Assembly: GCA_023386495.1 (NCBI GenBank)
Contig: JAEWJS010000124.1
Coordinates: 1 to 35,076, forward strand
DNA: 35,076 bases
Origin: Bacillota bacterium
Lineage (GTDB): Bacteria; Bacillota; Bacilli; Paenibacillales; Paenibacillaceae
Direction of reading: 5' to 3'
The notes beneath the pieces were generated by a model, which was not told the DNA's origin, made no database searches, and was given only the letters and a program-made list of their open reading frames with translations. The translations under genes and the position numbers were made by a program. Positions 24,637-32,268 of the stretch are shown here, one piece after another (the stretch's first letter is position 1; every line of letters begins with the position of its first letter).

Positions 24637-25326
24637 GTGCTTATTCGGAGCGTAACGTTGCTCACCGCTCATCCGGAAGAGCTGCTCAAGTTCTATTCGA
24701 CGGTCCTGGAACTGCCGATCGACGAGGTTCGTCAAGACAGCTTCACGGTGCAGGTCGGTCAGTCAAGCCTAACATTCGAGAGGGAAGCCGCTAGCGGAGT
24801 GGAACCGTTCTATCATTATGCAATAGACATCTCCAGCAATAAAATTACGGAGGCCATTGAATGGTTGGGGTTCAAAGGGGTTAATCTGAATGAATTGCCG
24901 ACTGCTTCGACCTTGTATTATTCGGAGTCGTGGGATGCAACCTCGCTCTACTTCTATGACCCTGCCGGCAATATTGTAGAGTTTATCGCTAGGCACGGCC
25001 TGGACTATGCTGCCGCAGGAGCGTTCCGATCCACGGACATGCTTCGGATAAGCGAGATCGGGTTGGTCGTGCCCGATGTACCGTCGGCTAGAGACGTGTT
25101 GCATGCAACGTTCTCGCTGGATGCGTACAAGGAATATAACGATAAATTCACGGCAGTCGGGGATGCGCACGGCTTGTTCATATTATCGGAACATAAGCGT
25201 ATCTGGCTTGGTTCGAATAGGCCGGCGGAGATTTACAAGACAGCGGTTGAGATCGAATGCGCGGAAGAGCGGGAATACGTAGATGATGTTCTTCCTTATC
25301 GAATATCGAGCGTTAGAAGCACCTGA
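24637..25326 (+). CDS. VOC (glyoxalase/bleomycin resistance) family protein, two-domain
   Basis: 229 aa from GTG 24637, with GAGGCGGAG close upstream. Two VOC modules: the first (1-125) with IRSVTLLTAHPEELLKFYST, a histidine in FYHYAIDI and the metal-type glutamate in YFYDPAGNIVEFIAR; the second (~132-225) beginning ISEIGLVVPDVPSARDVL. The second module is less typical and may be structural. VOC proteins include dioxygenases, isomerases and drug-binding proteins; none can be chosen here. Likely in one transcript with the flavin reductase. Confidence 0.85.
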   Translation: MLIRSVTLLTAHPEELLKFYSTVLELPIDEVRQDSFTVQVGQSSLTFEREAASGVEPFYHYAIDISSNKITEAIEWLGFKGVNLNELPTASTLYYSESWDATSLYFYDPAGNIVEFIARHGLDYAAAGAFRSTDMLRISEIGLVVPDVPSARDVLHATFSLDAYKEYNDKFTAVGDAHGLFILSEHKRIWLGSNRPAEIYKTAVEIECAEEREYVDDVLPYRISSVRST

Positions 25327-25456
25327 TCCATAGGGATAGCAGGCACTGCAGCCATGTAGGCAGGATAACGTGAATTGTTTTTTCGTCAGCGGGGAATTGC
25401 CTTGAGGTCAGGAGAGTATCATCATTGTGGGACCCTCGAAGTTGCTGGGCAGGCAG

Positions 25457-25683
25457 CTCGCATGCAATAGCGAAGCATCTTCGCTGTTAACGTATATTCA
25501 TGCGCTAATTCAAGGGGCTTCGCACCATTGTGTTGCCATATATGTGTTGAGAGCGCTAAATAGCGAACGGTCGTTCGCTATTTAGCGCATTCTATACCTT
25601 AATGGGTTAGGAAGCGCGATAAAGTCCGAAAATAGCGCTCGTACATTCCTTAATAGCGCTTTCGCTTCGCTAATCGCCCATAG
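25457..25683. repeat. Interspersed 226-bp repeat, copy B, with perfect hairpin
   Basis: This is the partner of 10102-10327, in the same orientation. The central hairpin (25553-25588) is perfect: GCGCTAAATAGCGAAC, loop GGTC, GTTCGCTATTTAGCGC. Smaller dyads lie at both ends (AGCGAAGC near 25470; TAGCGC and CTTCGCTAA near 25655-25673). No target-site duplication or protein is visible. Confidence 0.85.
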
Positions 25684-25716
25684 GCCCTGAGCCCGGTGAT
25701 CCGACCGATGGAAGAA

Positions 25717-25751
25717 GCCGGCATCACTCCGAATGAGGGAATGATGCCGGC
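25717..25751. terminator. Hairpin upstream of the tyrosinase-like gene
   Basis: GCCGGCATCA (25717-25726) and TGATGCCGGC (25742-25751) form a 10-bp stem with a 15-nt loop. The T-rich side is on the minus strand (TTCTTCC). It may be a terminator for transcripts from either side. Confidence 0.4.
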
Positions 25752-25837
25752 AGCAGCTCCCCAGCCCATACCTGAATCCGGGCAAGCGCATATGCTGGAT
25801 TGTAATGAGCATTACGCGAATCGGAGGTGCGCCGACA

Positions 25838-26593
25838 ATGCCCGCAATCCCGAACTTCCCCGACAGCCTGCTGCAGGAGCATCGCGCTTGGCATCATGCC
25901 CATCATGCCGTGAATGTCGAGCATTCGCCAGCAGGATACGGCGAGCAATTCTTGAACTTCCATCGTTCGTTCATTCGGAGAGCGCTCGCTTGGTATCGCA
26001 GCCAGGGCCTGGACGAACGGCTGGTGGAGCCTTGGAGCAGCGTGCCGGATCCGATTCGCGCCAGATCCTGTTACGACCGCAACGCGGAGGCCCGCGTCGT
26101 CCGAATGCCCCAATCTTTCGCGTCGGCCGACGAGCTGGGGCGCTTCATCGAGTCGACCTACCTGCATAACTGCATCCACCAGGAAGCGGCCGAGCTCTAT
26201 GATGAGCCGGATCTTGGGGACTTCGATCTCGCGCCGCGCAGCACGGTGTTCTATCAGATCCACGGATTGATCGACCGTTGGTACAGCGAGTGGGAGCGGG
26301 CTAACGCGCAGTCTGCTGGCCGAATCGTGCTTTCAACGCGCGAAACAGCCCGCCGTAGTAGGTCGGTGGCCGCTCCACGAACATTGCGGCGGTCACCTCG
26401 CATCGGACGGGAATCATGTCCCCTTCGCCGGAGGGAGACAGCTCGTAGCCGACAGCGGCAGCCTGCCCCCTACGCCCTTCGAACAGGTCGATCAACTCGT
26501 CAGCATCGGCCTCGTAGATGCCGGCCACTTCTTCGCGCTGCAGCCGGAATTCGGCGAGCGAAGCGGGGGAAGCCCAGGCATAGACCGAACTGA
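25838..26593 (+). CDS. Tyrosinase-like copper protein with anomalous C-terminal extension
   Basis: The start chosen is ATG 25838, about 11 bases after GGAGG. Residues ~1-155 look like a compact tyrosinase domain: EHRAWHHAHHAV and FLNFHRSFIRRALAWY supply CuA-type histidines, then YLHNCIHQEA (HxxxH) and VFYQIHGLIDRWYSEWE match the CuB site. Such type 3 copper enzymes oxidise phenols. After residue ~157 the frame continues for nearly 100 codons antisense to the NUDIX gene, giving an Arg-rich stretch with no fold. The original stop was probably lost, or the gene truly ends elsewhere. The product may be a copper protein with a junk tail, or inactive. Confidence 0.65.
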   Translation: MPAIPNFPDSLLQEHRAWHHAHHAVNVEHSPAGYGEQFLNFHRSFIRRALAWYRSQGLDERLVEPWSSVPDPIRARSCYDRNAEARVVRMPQSFASADELGRFIESTYLHNCIHQEAAELYDEPDLGDFDLAPRSTVFYQIHGLIDRWYSEWERANAQSAGRIVLSTRETARRSRSVAAPRTLRRSPRIGRESCPLRRRETARSRQRQPAPYALRTGRSTRQHRPRRCRPLLRAAAGIRRAKRGKPRHRPN

Positions 26594-26966
26594 CTTCGCG
26601 GTCGATGAAGGGCACGCCGCCTGCGATCCCCTCCGCTTCCTCGCGGCAGTCTTCGATCCAGACAAGATCTTCGAAGCTCGGCAGCAGACCGATCTCCTCT
26701 TCGATCTCGCGCGCGGCATCCCGCACGGTCTCGCCTGCCTTCAGATGGCCTGCGACCGTAATGTCGTAACGATCCGGGAACGTATCCTTGCCGGACTGCC
26801 GCTTCTGGAAACGAATATACAGCTTGCCGCGCGGCTCCTCCAGCCGGACAAGCCAGCAATGGAAGGTTCGATGCCAATAGCCGCAGCGATGCACCTCGCT
26901 TCGCGGGGCTTGTCCGAGCGGCTGCATCCGCTCGTCGTAGATATCGAACATTTCCTCGCTGCTCAT
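26301..26966 (-). CDS. NUDIX hydrolase, IDI-like/YfcD-type
   Basis: 221 aa; ATG 26966 directly follows the mscL stop (TAGATG), with GAGGGAG upstream. The N terminus FDIYDERMQPLGQAPRSEVH and GYWHRTFHCWLV are characteristic of the isopentenyl-diphosphate-isomerase-like NUDIX group. The Nudix box GHLKAGETVRDAAREIEEEI is present, one residue shorter between E and RE than the classic box. Such proteins usually hydrolyse nucleoside diphosphate derivatives; the substrate here is unknown. Coupled to mscL. Its last ~290 bp overlap the convergent tyrosinase-like frame. Confidence 0.9.
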   Translation of the reverse strand: MSSEEMFDIYDERMQPLGQAPRSEVHRCGYWHRTFHCWLVRLEEPRGKLYIRFQKRQSGKDTFPDRYDITVAGHLKAGETVRDAAREIEEEIGLLPSFEDLVWIEDCREEAEGIAGGVPFIDREVSSVYAWASPASLAEFRLQREEVAGIYEADADELIDLFEGRRGQAAAVGYELSPSGEGDMIPVRCEVTAAMFVERPPTYYGGLFRALKARFGQQTAR

Positions 26967-27434
26967 CTAAGCACGAGCTCCCTCGGGGCCTTCGCTTAAT
27001 TGCGACGTGCAGTGCGCGCAGCGCGTTGCCTTGAGCGGCACCTTCTTCAGGCAGTACGGGCAATCCTTCTCCGTAGGTGCGGCAGGCGCCTCTTCCTTCT
27101 TCCTGCGAAGCGAATTGATGCCCTTCACGAGCAGGAACACGCAGAATGCGATAATGAGGAAATTGATGACCGTGTTGATGAACTGTCCGTACGCGATAAC
27201 GGGTGCGGAGTTTTCTCGTGCTTTAGCCAATGTCTCGTAGTTTGAACCATCAAGCGTAAAGAACAGATCCGTGAAGTTCACGCCCCCAAGCAGCAGGCCG
27301 ATCGGCGGCATGACGACATCCTCTACGACCGACGTGACGATTTTGCCGAACGCGCTTCCGACGATTACCCCGATTGCCAGATCGATGACGTTGCCCCGAA
27401 CCGCGAACGTTTTGAATTCCTGCAATATTTTCAT
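26967..27434 (-). CDS. mscL: Large-conductance mechanosensitive channel MscL with C-terminal zinc ribbon
   Basis: 155 aa from ATG 27434, nine bases after GGGAG; TTG 27443 directly abuts that site. The start MKILQEFKTFAVRGNVIDLA and the pore helix AIGVIVGSAFGKIVTSVVED are diagnostic of MscL. A periplasmic loop and TM2 (INTVINFLIIAFCVFLLVKG) follow. In place of the usual helical bundle the C terminus carries CPYC-x(n)-CAHC, a short zinc-ribbon-like module. It opens under membrane tension to release solutes on hypo-osmotic shock. First gene of a two-gene unit with the NUDIX hydrolase, divergent from the MHYT kinase. Confidence 0.95.
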   Translation of the reverse strand: MKILQEFKTFAVRGNVIDLAIGVIVGSAFGKIVTSVVEDVVMPPIGLLLGGVNFTDLFFTLDGSNYETLAKARENSAPVIAYGQFINTVINFLIIAFCVFLLVKGINSLRRKKEEAPAAPTEKDCPYCLKKVPLKATRCAHCTSQLSEGPEGARA

Positions 27435-27595
27435 CTGTGCCAACTCCCATTCCTATGACGTGTGATCTCGTACTCTCTTGCATTATAGCGGACAACGCGG
27501 TGAAGCGCACACGATGAATTGATTGCGAAAAAAAGGATTTTTTGTCAATTCGTCGAAACGTACCATTAGAATCGTATAGAAATTAGGTGGGGATT

Positions 27596-29350
27596 TTGTT
27601 CGATCCGTTCGGTTCGGATCAATCGATGTTTCTGATCTTGTCGCTGATGATCAGCATTCTGACATCGTATTCGATGTTTCACTTCGTAAGCAGCATGTCG
27701 CAGGGCAGCGCGTTCGAACGGCGCTACGGGATGCTGGGCGGCGCGGCGGTATTCGGTTTCGGGATGACTTCCATGCATTTCGTGGCGATGCTGGCGTGGG
27801 ACTACATGGTGACGATGGACTGGCAAGTGATTCTTGTTTTCGCGTTAGGCGCGGTGCTGGCTTATGTGTCGTTCCTGTTCTATGGCAGCGTCAGACGATT
27901 CCGAATCGTGCTTGCGAGCGCTTCGCTGTCGGCCGGCGCCGTAGGGATGCACTTCGTCAATATGGTTACCGGTTCGGCCAGCCGATTCGAGGTGGAGGGC
28001 ATGATGTTCCTCCTGTCGCTGGCGATCAGCTTCTCGGGCACGTATGGCGCCTATTACTGGCTGGAGCGCCGACAAGGGCGCTCGAAGTTGACCAGCGGCG
28101 TGCTGATGGGGTCCTCTACGGTTGCGATGATGATGATCGGGATGGAAGCCGTCACTGTGGAGTACAGAAGCGTCATGTCTACCGATCGTCTGAACGACAC
28201 GTTAGTCGTGCTTGTAGCCATTATCGGCATCTTCACCATGCTCGTTCCGGGAGGCAGCCTGCTGGCCTGGGTCGTGAATAAACGGTTCAATATGATGGAT
28301 GAGCGGTACAAGCTGCTGGTCGAGAACTCGATGGACATGATCGCGATTTTTGCGGATGAACGCTGGGTGTACGTGAACGGCTCGGGGCTGAGCATGTTCG
28401 ACGCGCATCATGAGCGCGAGATGCTCGGCAAGTCGATCTACGCATTCCTTCACCCCAAGCATCACGAAGGCATGCGCGCGCGGCTGGAGAGCTGGGGGCA
28501 ATCCAATGCGCATGGACCGCTAGAGCAGGAATGGTACACGGTGAGCGGCAAGCTGCTGCATACCGAGGTCGTGGAGACGCCGACGACGTTGGCCGGCCGT
28601 CCGGCCGTGCAGGTCATCATTCGCGACATCTCGGAGCGCAAGAAGAACGAGGAGCTGCTGATCAACTCCGAGAAGCTCTACGTGGCGGGGCAATTGGCGG
28701 CCGGCATCGCGCATGAGATTCGCAATCCGCTGACGTCGCTGAAGGGCTTCCTCCAGCTGATGGAATCCGGGCGAACGACCAATCGGAACTATTACGACAT
28801 CATGAAGTCAGAGCTCGTCCGGATCGAGTCGATCGTCAGCGAGCTGTTGATGCTGTCGAAGCCGCAAATTTATGAACTGGCGGAAAAAGACGTGCGCGAA
28901 ATCATGGAGGATACGGTCACGCTGCTCGAGGCGCAGGCCATCATGCATGATATCGAAATCGACTACGAGGGCGGCAGCGAAGCGCTCTGGGTGGTCGGTG
29001 TCGAGAATCAGATCAAGCAAGTGTTCATTAACGTGATCAAGAACGCGATCGAAGCGATGGTCGACGGAGGCGCGATCCACGTCCGCTGCATGCGGGAGGG
29101 CGATGAGGTGATCGTACGCATTCGAGACGAGGGGCCGGGTATCGCATCCGCGCAGCTGTCGAAGATGGGGCAGCCCTTCTATACGACGAAGGAGAAGGGG
29201 ACGGGGCTCGGTCTCATGGTCAGCTACAAAATCGTCGACAACCACCGGGGGCGCATCGCGGTATCGAGCGAGGTGGGCAAAGGCACGACGATGGATGTCA
29301 TTCTCCCTTATCAGCGCGCGACAGGAGTTAACGGAACGGTCGAAACCTAA
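27596..29350 (+). CDS. MHYT-PAS sensor histidine kinase, sporulation-kinase type
   Basis: 584 aa from TTG 27596, which follows AGGTGGGG; GTG 27587 overlaps that site. The N terminus has about seven helices with the MHYT repeats: SMHFVAMLAWDY and AVGMHFVNMVTG keep Met-His, while the third, MMIGMEAVTVE, has lost its His. A PAS domain lies at ~240-360. HisKA (AAGIAHEIRNPLTSLKGFLQ, H373) and HATPase (INVIKNAIEAM, DEGPGI, GTGLGLMVSY) follow, as in KinA/KinE-like kinases. MHYT domains are proposed to bind copper and sense gases. With spo0M next door, a role in feeding the Spo0A phosphorelay is plausible but inferred. Confidence 0.9.
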   Translation: MFDPFGSDQSMFLILSLMISILTSYSMFHFVSSMSQGSAFERRYGMLGGAAVFGFGMTSMHFVAMLAWDYMVTMDWQVILVFALGAVLAYVSFLFYGSVRRFRIVLASASLSAGAVGMHFVNMVTGSASRFEVEGMMFLLSLAISFSGTYGAYYWLERRQGRSKLTSGVLMGSSTVAMMMIGMEAVTVEYRSVMSTDRLNDTLVVLVAIIGIFTMLVPGGSLLAWVVNKRFNMMDERYKLLVENSMDMIAIFADERWVYVNGSGLSMFDAHHEREMLGKSIYAFLHPKHHEGMRARLESWGQSNAHGPLEQEWYTVSGKLLHTEVVETPTTLAGRPAVQVIIRDISERKKNEELLINSEKLYVAGQLAAGIAHEIRNPLTSLKGFLQLMESGRTTNRNYYDIMKSELVRIESIVSELLMLSKPQIYELAEKDVREIMEDTVTLLEAQAIMHDIEIDYEGGSEALWVVGVENQIKQVFINVIKNAIEAMVDGGAIHVRCMREGDEVIVRIRDEGPGIASAQLSKMGQPFYTTKEKGTGLGLMVSYKIVDNHRGRIAVSSEVGKGTTMDVILPYQRATGVNGTVET

Positions 29351-29450
29351 TGTCGGAGCCGGCGTAATAAGCTAGTAGTGCGGGACCGAAAACAGCCGCA
29401 GATTGCAGTGTCACGCCCGCAGCGCTACTTATTCAAGGAGGGATGTTAAC

Positions 29451-30218
29451 GTGTTCAATCGATTCTTGGCTAGCATCGGCATCGGGTCGGCGACGATCGA
29501 TACCGTGCTGGAGAAAGCGCAATACTCGCCAGGCGAGGAAGTAAGGGGGGCCGTCAGAATTCGCGGCGGCAACGTCGAACAGCAGATCGAGACCATTTCC
29601 CTATCGGTTATGACAGAATATATCAAGGAAATGAATGACACGAAGATGCGCACGCACGGGGAAGTAGCCCGGTACCGAGTCAGCGATCCGTTCAGGCTGA
29701 ACGCCGGCGAGAACCGCGAGGTGCCGTTCTCGTTCATCCTGCCGCATGCGACGCCGCTCACGATCGGCCGCGCGCCGGTATGGGTGAAGACCGAGCTGGA
29801 CATTCGAGGTGCCGTCGATCCCGGCGACAACGACCGGATCAACGTGCTGCCGACGCCGCAGATGAATACGGTGCTGCAGGCGCTCGATCTCATGGGCTTC
29901 CGCCTGCGCAAGGCCGAATGCGAGTATGCCCGCAAGATGGGCGGCCGCGTGCCGTTCGTGCAGGAGTTCGAGTTCGTCCCGACGGCCCAATTCCGCGGGC
30001 AGCTTGACGAGCTGGAGGTTATATTCTACAGCAGCGACCGCGAGCTTGAATTGATGCTGCAGATCGACCGCCGTGCACGCGGACTGTCCGGCCTGTTCGC
30101 CGAAGCGATGGACATGGACGAATCATTCGTCCGCGTGCGGTTCACGAACGAGCAGCTGGCGGCCGGACCGAATGCGATCGCGCACCAGCTGGCCGATCTT
30201 ATCTCGCGTTATTGCTAA
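29451..30218 (+). CDS. spo0M: Sporulation-control protein Spo0M
   Basis: 255 aa from GTG 29451, with AAGGAGGG eight bases upstream; the longer frame from 29403 has no such site. It starts VFNRFLASIGIGSATIDTVL and continues EKAQYSPGEEVRGAVRIRGG, the arrestin-like Spo0M fold, with LPHATPLTIGRAPVWVKTEL and the central VLQALDLMGFRLRKAECEY that recur in the family. It is cytosolic. In Bacillus subtilis it affects early sporulation and cell division; the mechanism is unsettled. It follows the MHYT kinase by 100 bp and ends with a terminator. Confidence 0.92.
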   Translation: MFNRFLASIGIGSATIDTVLEKAQYSPGEEVRGAVRIRGGNVEQQIETISLSVMTEYIKEMNDTKMRTHGEVARYRVSDPFRLNAGENREVPFSFILPHATPLTIGRAPVWVKTELDIRGAVDPGDNDRINVLPTPQMNTVLQALDLMGFRLRKAECEYARKMGGRVPFVQEFEFVPTAQFRGQLDELEVIFYSSDRELELMLQIDRRARGLSGLFAEAMDMDESFVRVRFTNEQLAAGPNAIAHQLADLISRYC

Positions 30219-30235
30219 TTCATTGTATCGTTAAG

Positions 30236-30275
30236 AAGCGCCCCTCAGTTATCAGATGATAATTGAGAGGCGCTT
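30236..30275. terminator. Bidirectional terminator after spo0M
   Basis: AAGCGCC...GGCGCTT closes a long stem that continues with CTCA/TGAG and TTATC/GATAA around an AGAT loop, with single mismatches. TCTGTT follows on the plus strand and CTTCTT on the minus strand. Confidence 0.8.
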
Positions 30276-30311
30276 TCTGTTGTTCGAGCATCCTATGCGA
30301 GTGATTCCAAT

Positions 30312-30364
30312 GGCCGCTTGTCAGAACCGAGAAGGTTGGACTACTATCGTATTCACAAGCGGTC
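30312..30364. repeat. Interspersed repeat, short copy, with terminal inverted arms
   Basis: Its first 30 bases match 189-218 at 28 of 30 positions. After only 13 further bases comes ACAAGCGGTC (30355-30364), the inverse of the left arm with one mismatch. It touches the stop codon of the minus-strand potassium transporter gene, as the long copy does for the EAL gene. A small AACC/GGTT hairpin lies inside the conserved part. Confidence 0.6.
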
Positions 30365-31753
30365 CTAGCCGATAATGATGTCTTCTTTCGGATAGTGAAA
30401 ATGCTGCTTGGCACGCTTCGGCCGGAACATGAAGAGCAGCGTCAGCATGCCGATCCGCCCGATGAACATGACGACGATCAGCACCCACTTGCCCTCGTCG
30501 GACAAGGTCGGGGTAATGCCCATCGACAGCCCGCTCGTTCCGAATGCGGAGCATACCTCGAAGAAGATCGGCAGCATCGAGAGGCGGCCGTCCTCCGTAT
30601 AGCCTACCAGCATGACCGCGGATAGGACGAGAATCGAGGCAGCCGTGAACACGACGAAGCTCTTGATGATATCCTCCTGCTTGATCGCCCTGCGGAAGGC
30701 ACGGACTTCGCTGCGGCCGAGCGCATAGTTGAACAGCGTGAGCAGGATGACGCCGAAGGTCGTCGTTCGCACCCCGCCGCCGACGCTGGAGGGGCTGGCG
30801 CCGATGAACATAAGCGCCGACATCAGCACGAGCGTCGGAACGCTGAAGAAGTTCACGTCCACCGTAGCAAGTCCAGCGCTTCGCGTACTGATCGAATTGA
30901 ACAGCGCATGGAAGAACTTCTCGTGCCATGACAGCGATTCGAAGTATAGGTTGTGCTCGAAGAACCAGATGCCGAGCGTGCCGGCCGCGATCAGGAAGAC
31001 GAACATAAGCGCGGTCATCTTGGTGTAGAGCGAGAAGCGGAACTGTTCGTGCTTGCCGAAAAGATATTCGCGCACCTCGATCAGTACCGGAAACCCGATT
31101 GCGCCGAACAGGATGAGCAGCATCGTAACGGCTTGTACATAGTAGTCCGTCTTGAAGCCGTACAGCGAGTCGCCGTAGATGTCGAAGCCGGCGTTCGTGA
31201 AGGCCGATACGCTGTGGAATGCGCCGTGCACGAAGGCTTCCAGCCAGTCGTCGTAATAACCGCTGACGCGAAAATAAACCATAAGCAGCAGCGTGCCGGC
31301 CGCTTCGATTAAGAGCGCCATGTAGAAGACGAGCTTCATCAGCTTGACGAGGCCCGATAGATTATGCTGATTCTGGTCGACCATGATGAGCTTGCGATAG
31401 GACAAGCTGATGTTGCGGCCGAATAGGAGCCATAAGAACGCGCCGAGCGTCATGATGCCGATCCCGCCGACTTGGAACATGACGAGCAGCCCGATTTTCC
31501 CGGTCTCGTTGAACGTAAGCGCGGTATTCACCGTATTGAGACCGGTGACGCTTACCGCGCTGGTAGCCGTGAACACGGCATCCATCCAAGTGATGTGGAC
31601 GCCTTCCTGATGCGTCATCGGCAGCTTCAGGAACAGCGTGGATAACACGCAGAGCACGAGGTACCCGAGCACGATGAACTGCGTGGGCGTCAGACGCCCG
31701 AAATAGGACCAGATGACGGCATTGATGCGCGAGAATGACGTTCTCACGTCCAC
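30365..31753 (-). CDS. KtrB/TrkH-family potassium (sodium-coupled) transporter
   Basis: 462 aa from GTG 31753; GTG 31747, which overlaps the HxlR stop as GTGA, is equally possible. About eight main helices with four re-entrant pore loops: TSAVSVTGL, SAFTNAGFD, STRSAGLATV and SAFGTSGLS, each with the selectivity glycine. The length and the single-glycine filters fit KtrB/KtrD. It takes up potassium, gated by a cytosolic KtrA/C RCK protein that is not encoded nearby. Translationally coupled to the HxlR-type regulator upstream, an unusual pairing. Its 3' end abuts a repeat element. Confidence 0.93.
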   Translation of the reverse strand: MDVRTSFSRINAVIWSYFGRLTPTQFIVLGYLVLCVLSTLFLKLPMTHQEGVHITWMDAVFTATSAVSVTGLNTVNTALTFNETGKIGLLVMFQVGGIGIMTLGAFLWLLFGRNISLSYRKLIMVDQNQHNLSGLVKLMKLVFYMALLIEAAGTLLLMVYFRVSGYYDDWLEAFVHGAFHSVSAFTNAGFDIYGDSLYGFKTDYYVQAVTMLLILFGAIGFPVLIEVREYLFGKHEQFRFSLYTKMTALMFVFLIAAGTLGIWFFEHNLYFESLSWHEKFFHALFNSISTRSAGLATVDVNFFSVPTLVLMSALMFIGASPSSVGGGVRTTTFGVILLTLFNYALGRSEVRAFRRAIKQEDIIKSFVVFTAASILVLSAVMLVGYTEDGRLSMLPIFFEVCSAFGTSGLSMGITPTLSDEGKWVLIVVMFIGRIGMLTLLFMFRPKRAKQHFHYPKEDIIIG

Positions 31754-32079
31754 TTGGCCGCCCAGAGCTTCATTTGCTTAATAATGGCATGCAGATCCTG
31801 GCCTTTCGGCGTAAGCGTATACTCGACGGTCACCGGAACTGTAGGATAGACGCGGCGCTCGAGTACGCCTTTCTCCTCCAGATGACGCAGCGTGCTGGTC
31901 AGCGCCCGGGGGCTGACGGCCGGAATCGATCGCTGCAGCTCGCCGAACCGCCTCGTGCCGTTGAACAGCTCGCGCAGGACGAGGAACGCCCATTTGCCTC
32001 CCAGCACTTCTACGGTTTTCTCAATATTGCATTCGATATGTACGGGGTTCTTCGGGATATAATTGCTTTCGGCGGACAT
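31744..32079 (-). CDS. HxlR-family transcriptional regulator
   Basis: 111 aa from ATG 32079, ten bases after GAGGAGG; upstream codons lack a site. A single winged helix with HIECNIEKTVEVLGGKWAFL (Cys in the usual sensing position before helix 1), RRFGELQRSIPAVSPRALTS as recognition helix, and YTLTPKGQDL as wing. HxlR proteins often sense aldehydes or oxidants through that cysteine. It is divergent from the aldo/keto reductase gene (189 bp), which fits aldehyde or electrophile sensing, and it overlaps the potassium transporter gene. It may control both. Confidence 0.92.
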   Translation of the reverse strand: MSAESNYIPKNPVHIECNIEKTVEVLGGKWAFLVLRELFNGTRRFGELQRSIPAVSPRALTSTLRHLEEKGVLERRVYPTVPVTVEYTLTPKGQDLHAIIKQMKLWAAKWT

Positions 32080-32110
32080 GGAGAAGCGGCCTCCTCTGTA
32101 GATGTTTGGG

Positions 32111-32147
32111 TTGACTATGACCACTATATGTAAGTATAGCTTCTATA
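32111..32147. promoter_or_regulatory. Divergent promoter/operator region between HxlR and aldo/keto reductase genes
   Basis: TATAG (32135-32139) and CTATA (32143-32147) form a dyad. TTGACT (32111-32116) with an 18-bp spacer places a TATAGC -10 on its left half for plus-strand transcription. HxlR operators are usually such short A/T-rich dyads near the shared promoter. A second CTATAG lies at about 32157. Confidence 0.4.
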
Positions 32148-32268
32148 ACGGGTATCCTATAGTGAACAACTTTTCCCTTCTTACAATGATATACGAACTA
32201 TTTTAGAATGGAAAGGGCGGCCATGAACGCGTGTCGCAGCCCTATAATAATCGAAGGAGGCATTACAG

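Larger units (their letters stand above)
25327..25837. other. Non-coding stretch holding interspersed repeat copy B
   Basis: Apart from the repeat at 25457-25683 there is a hairpin (25717-25751, GCCGGCATCA with its complement) before the tyrosinase-like gene. Open frames across it are short and lack ribosome sites. No promoter was assigned. Confidence 0.6.

Noticed and set aside
25724..26263. 179-codon minus-strand frame opposite the tyrosinase-like gene
   Set aside because: It has no ribosome site or domain, and the plus strand carries clear copper-site histidine motifs.
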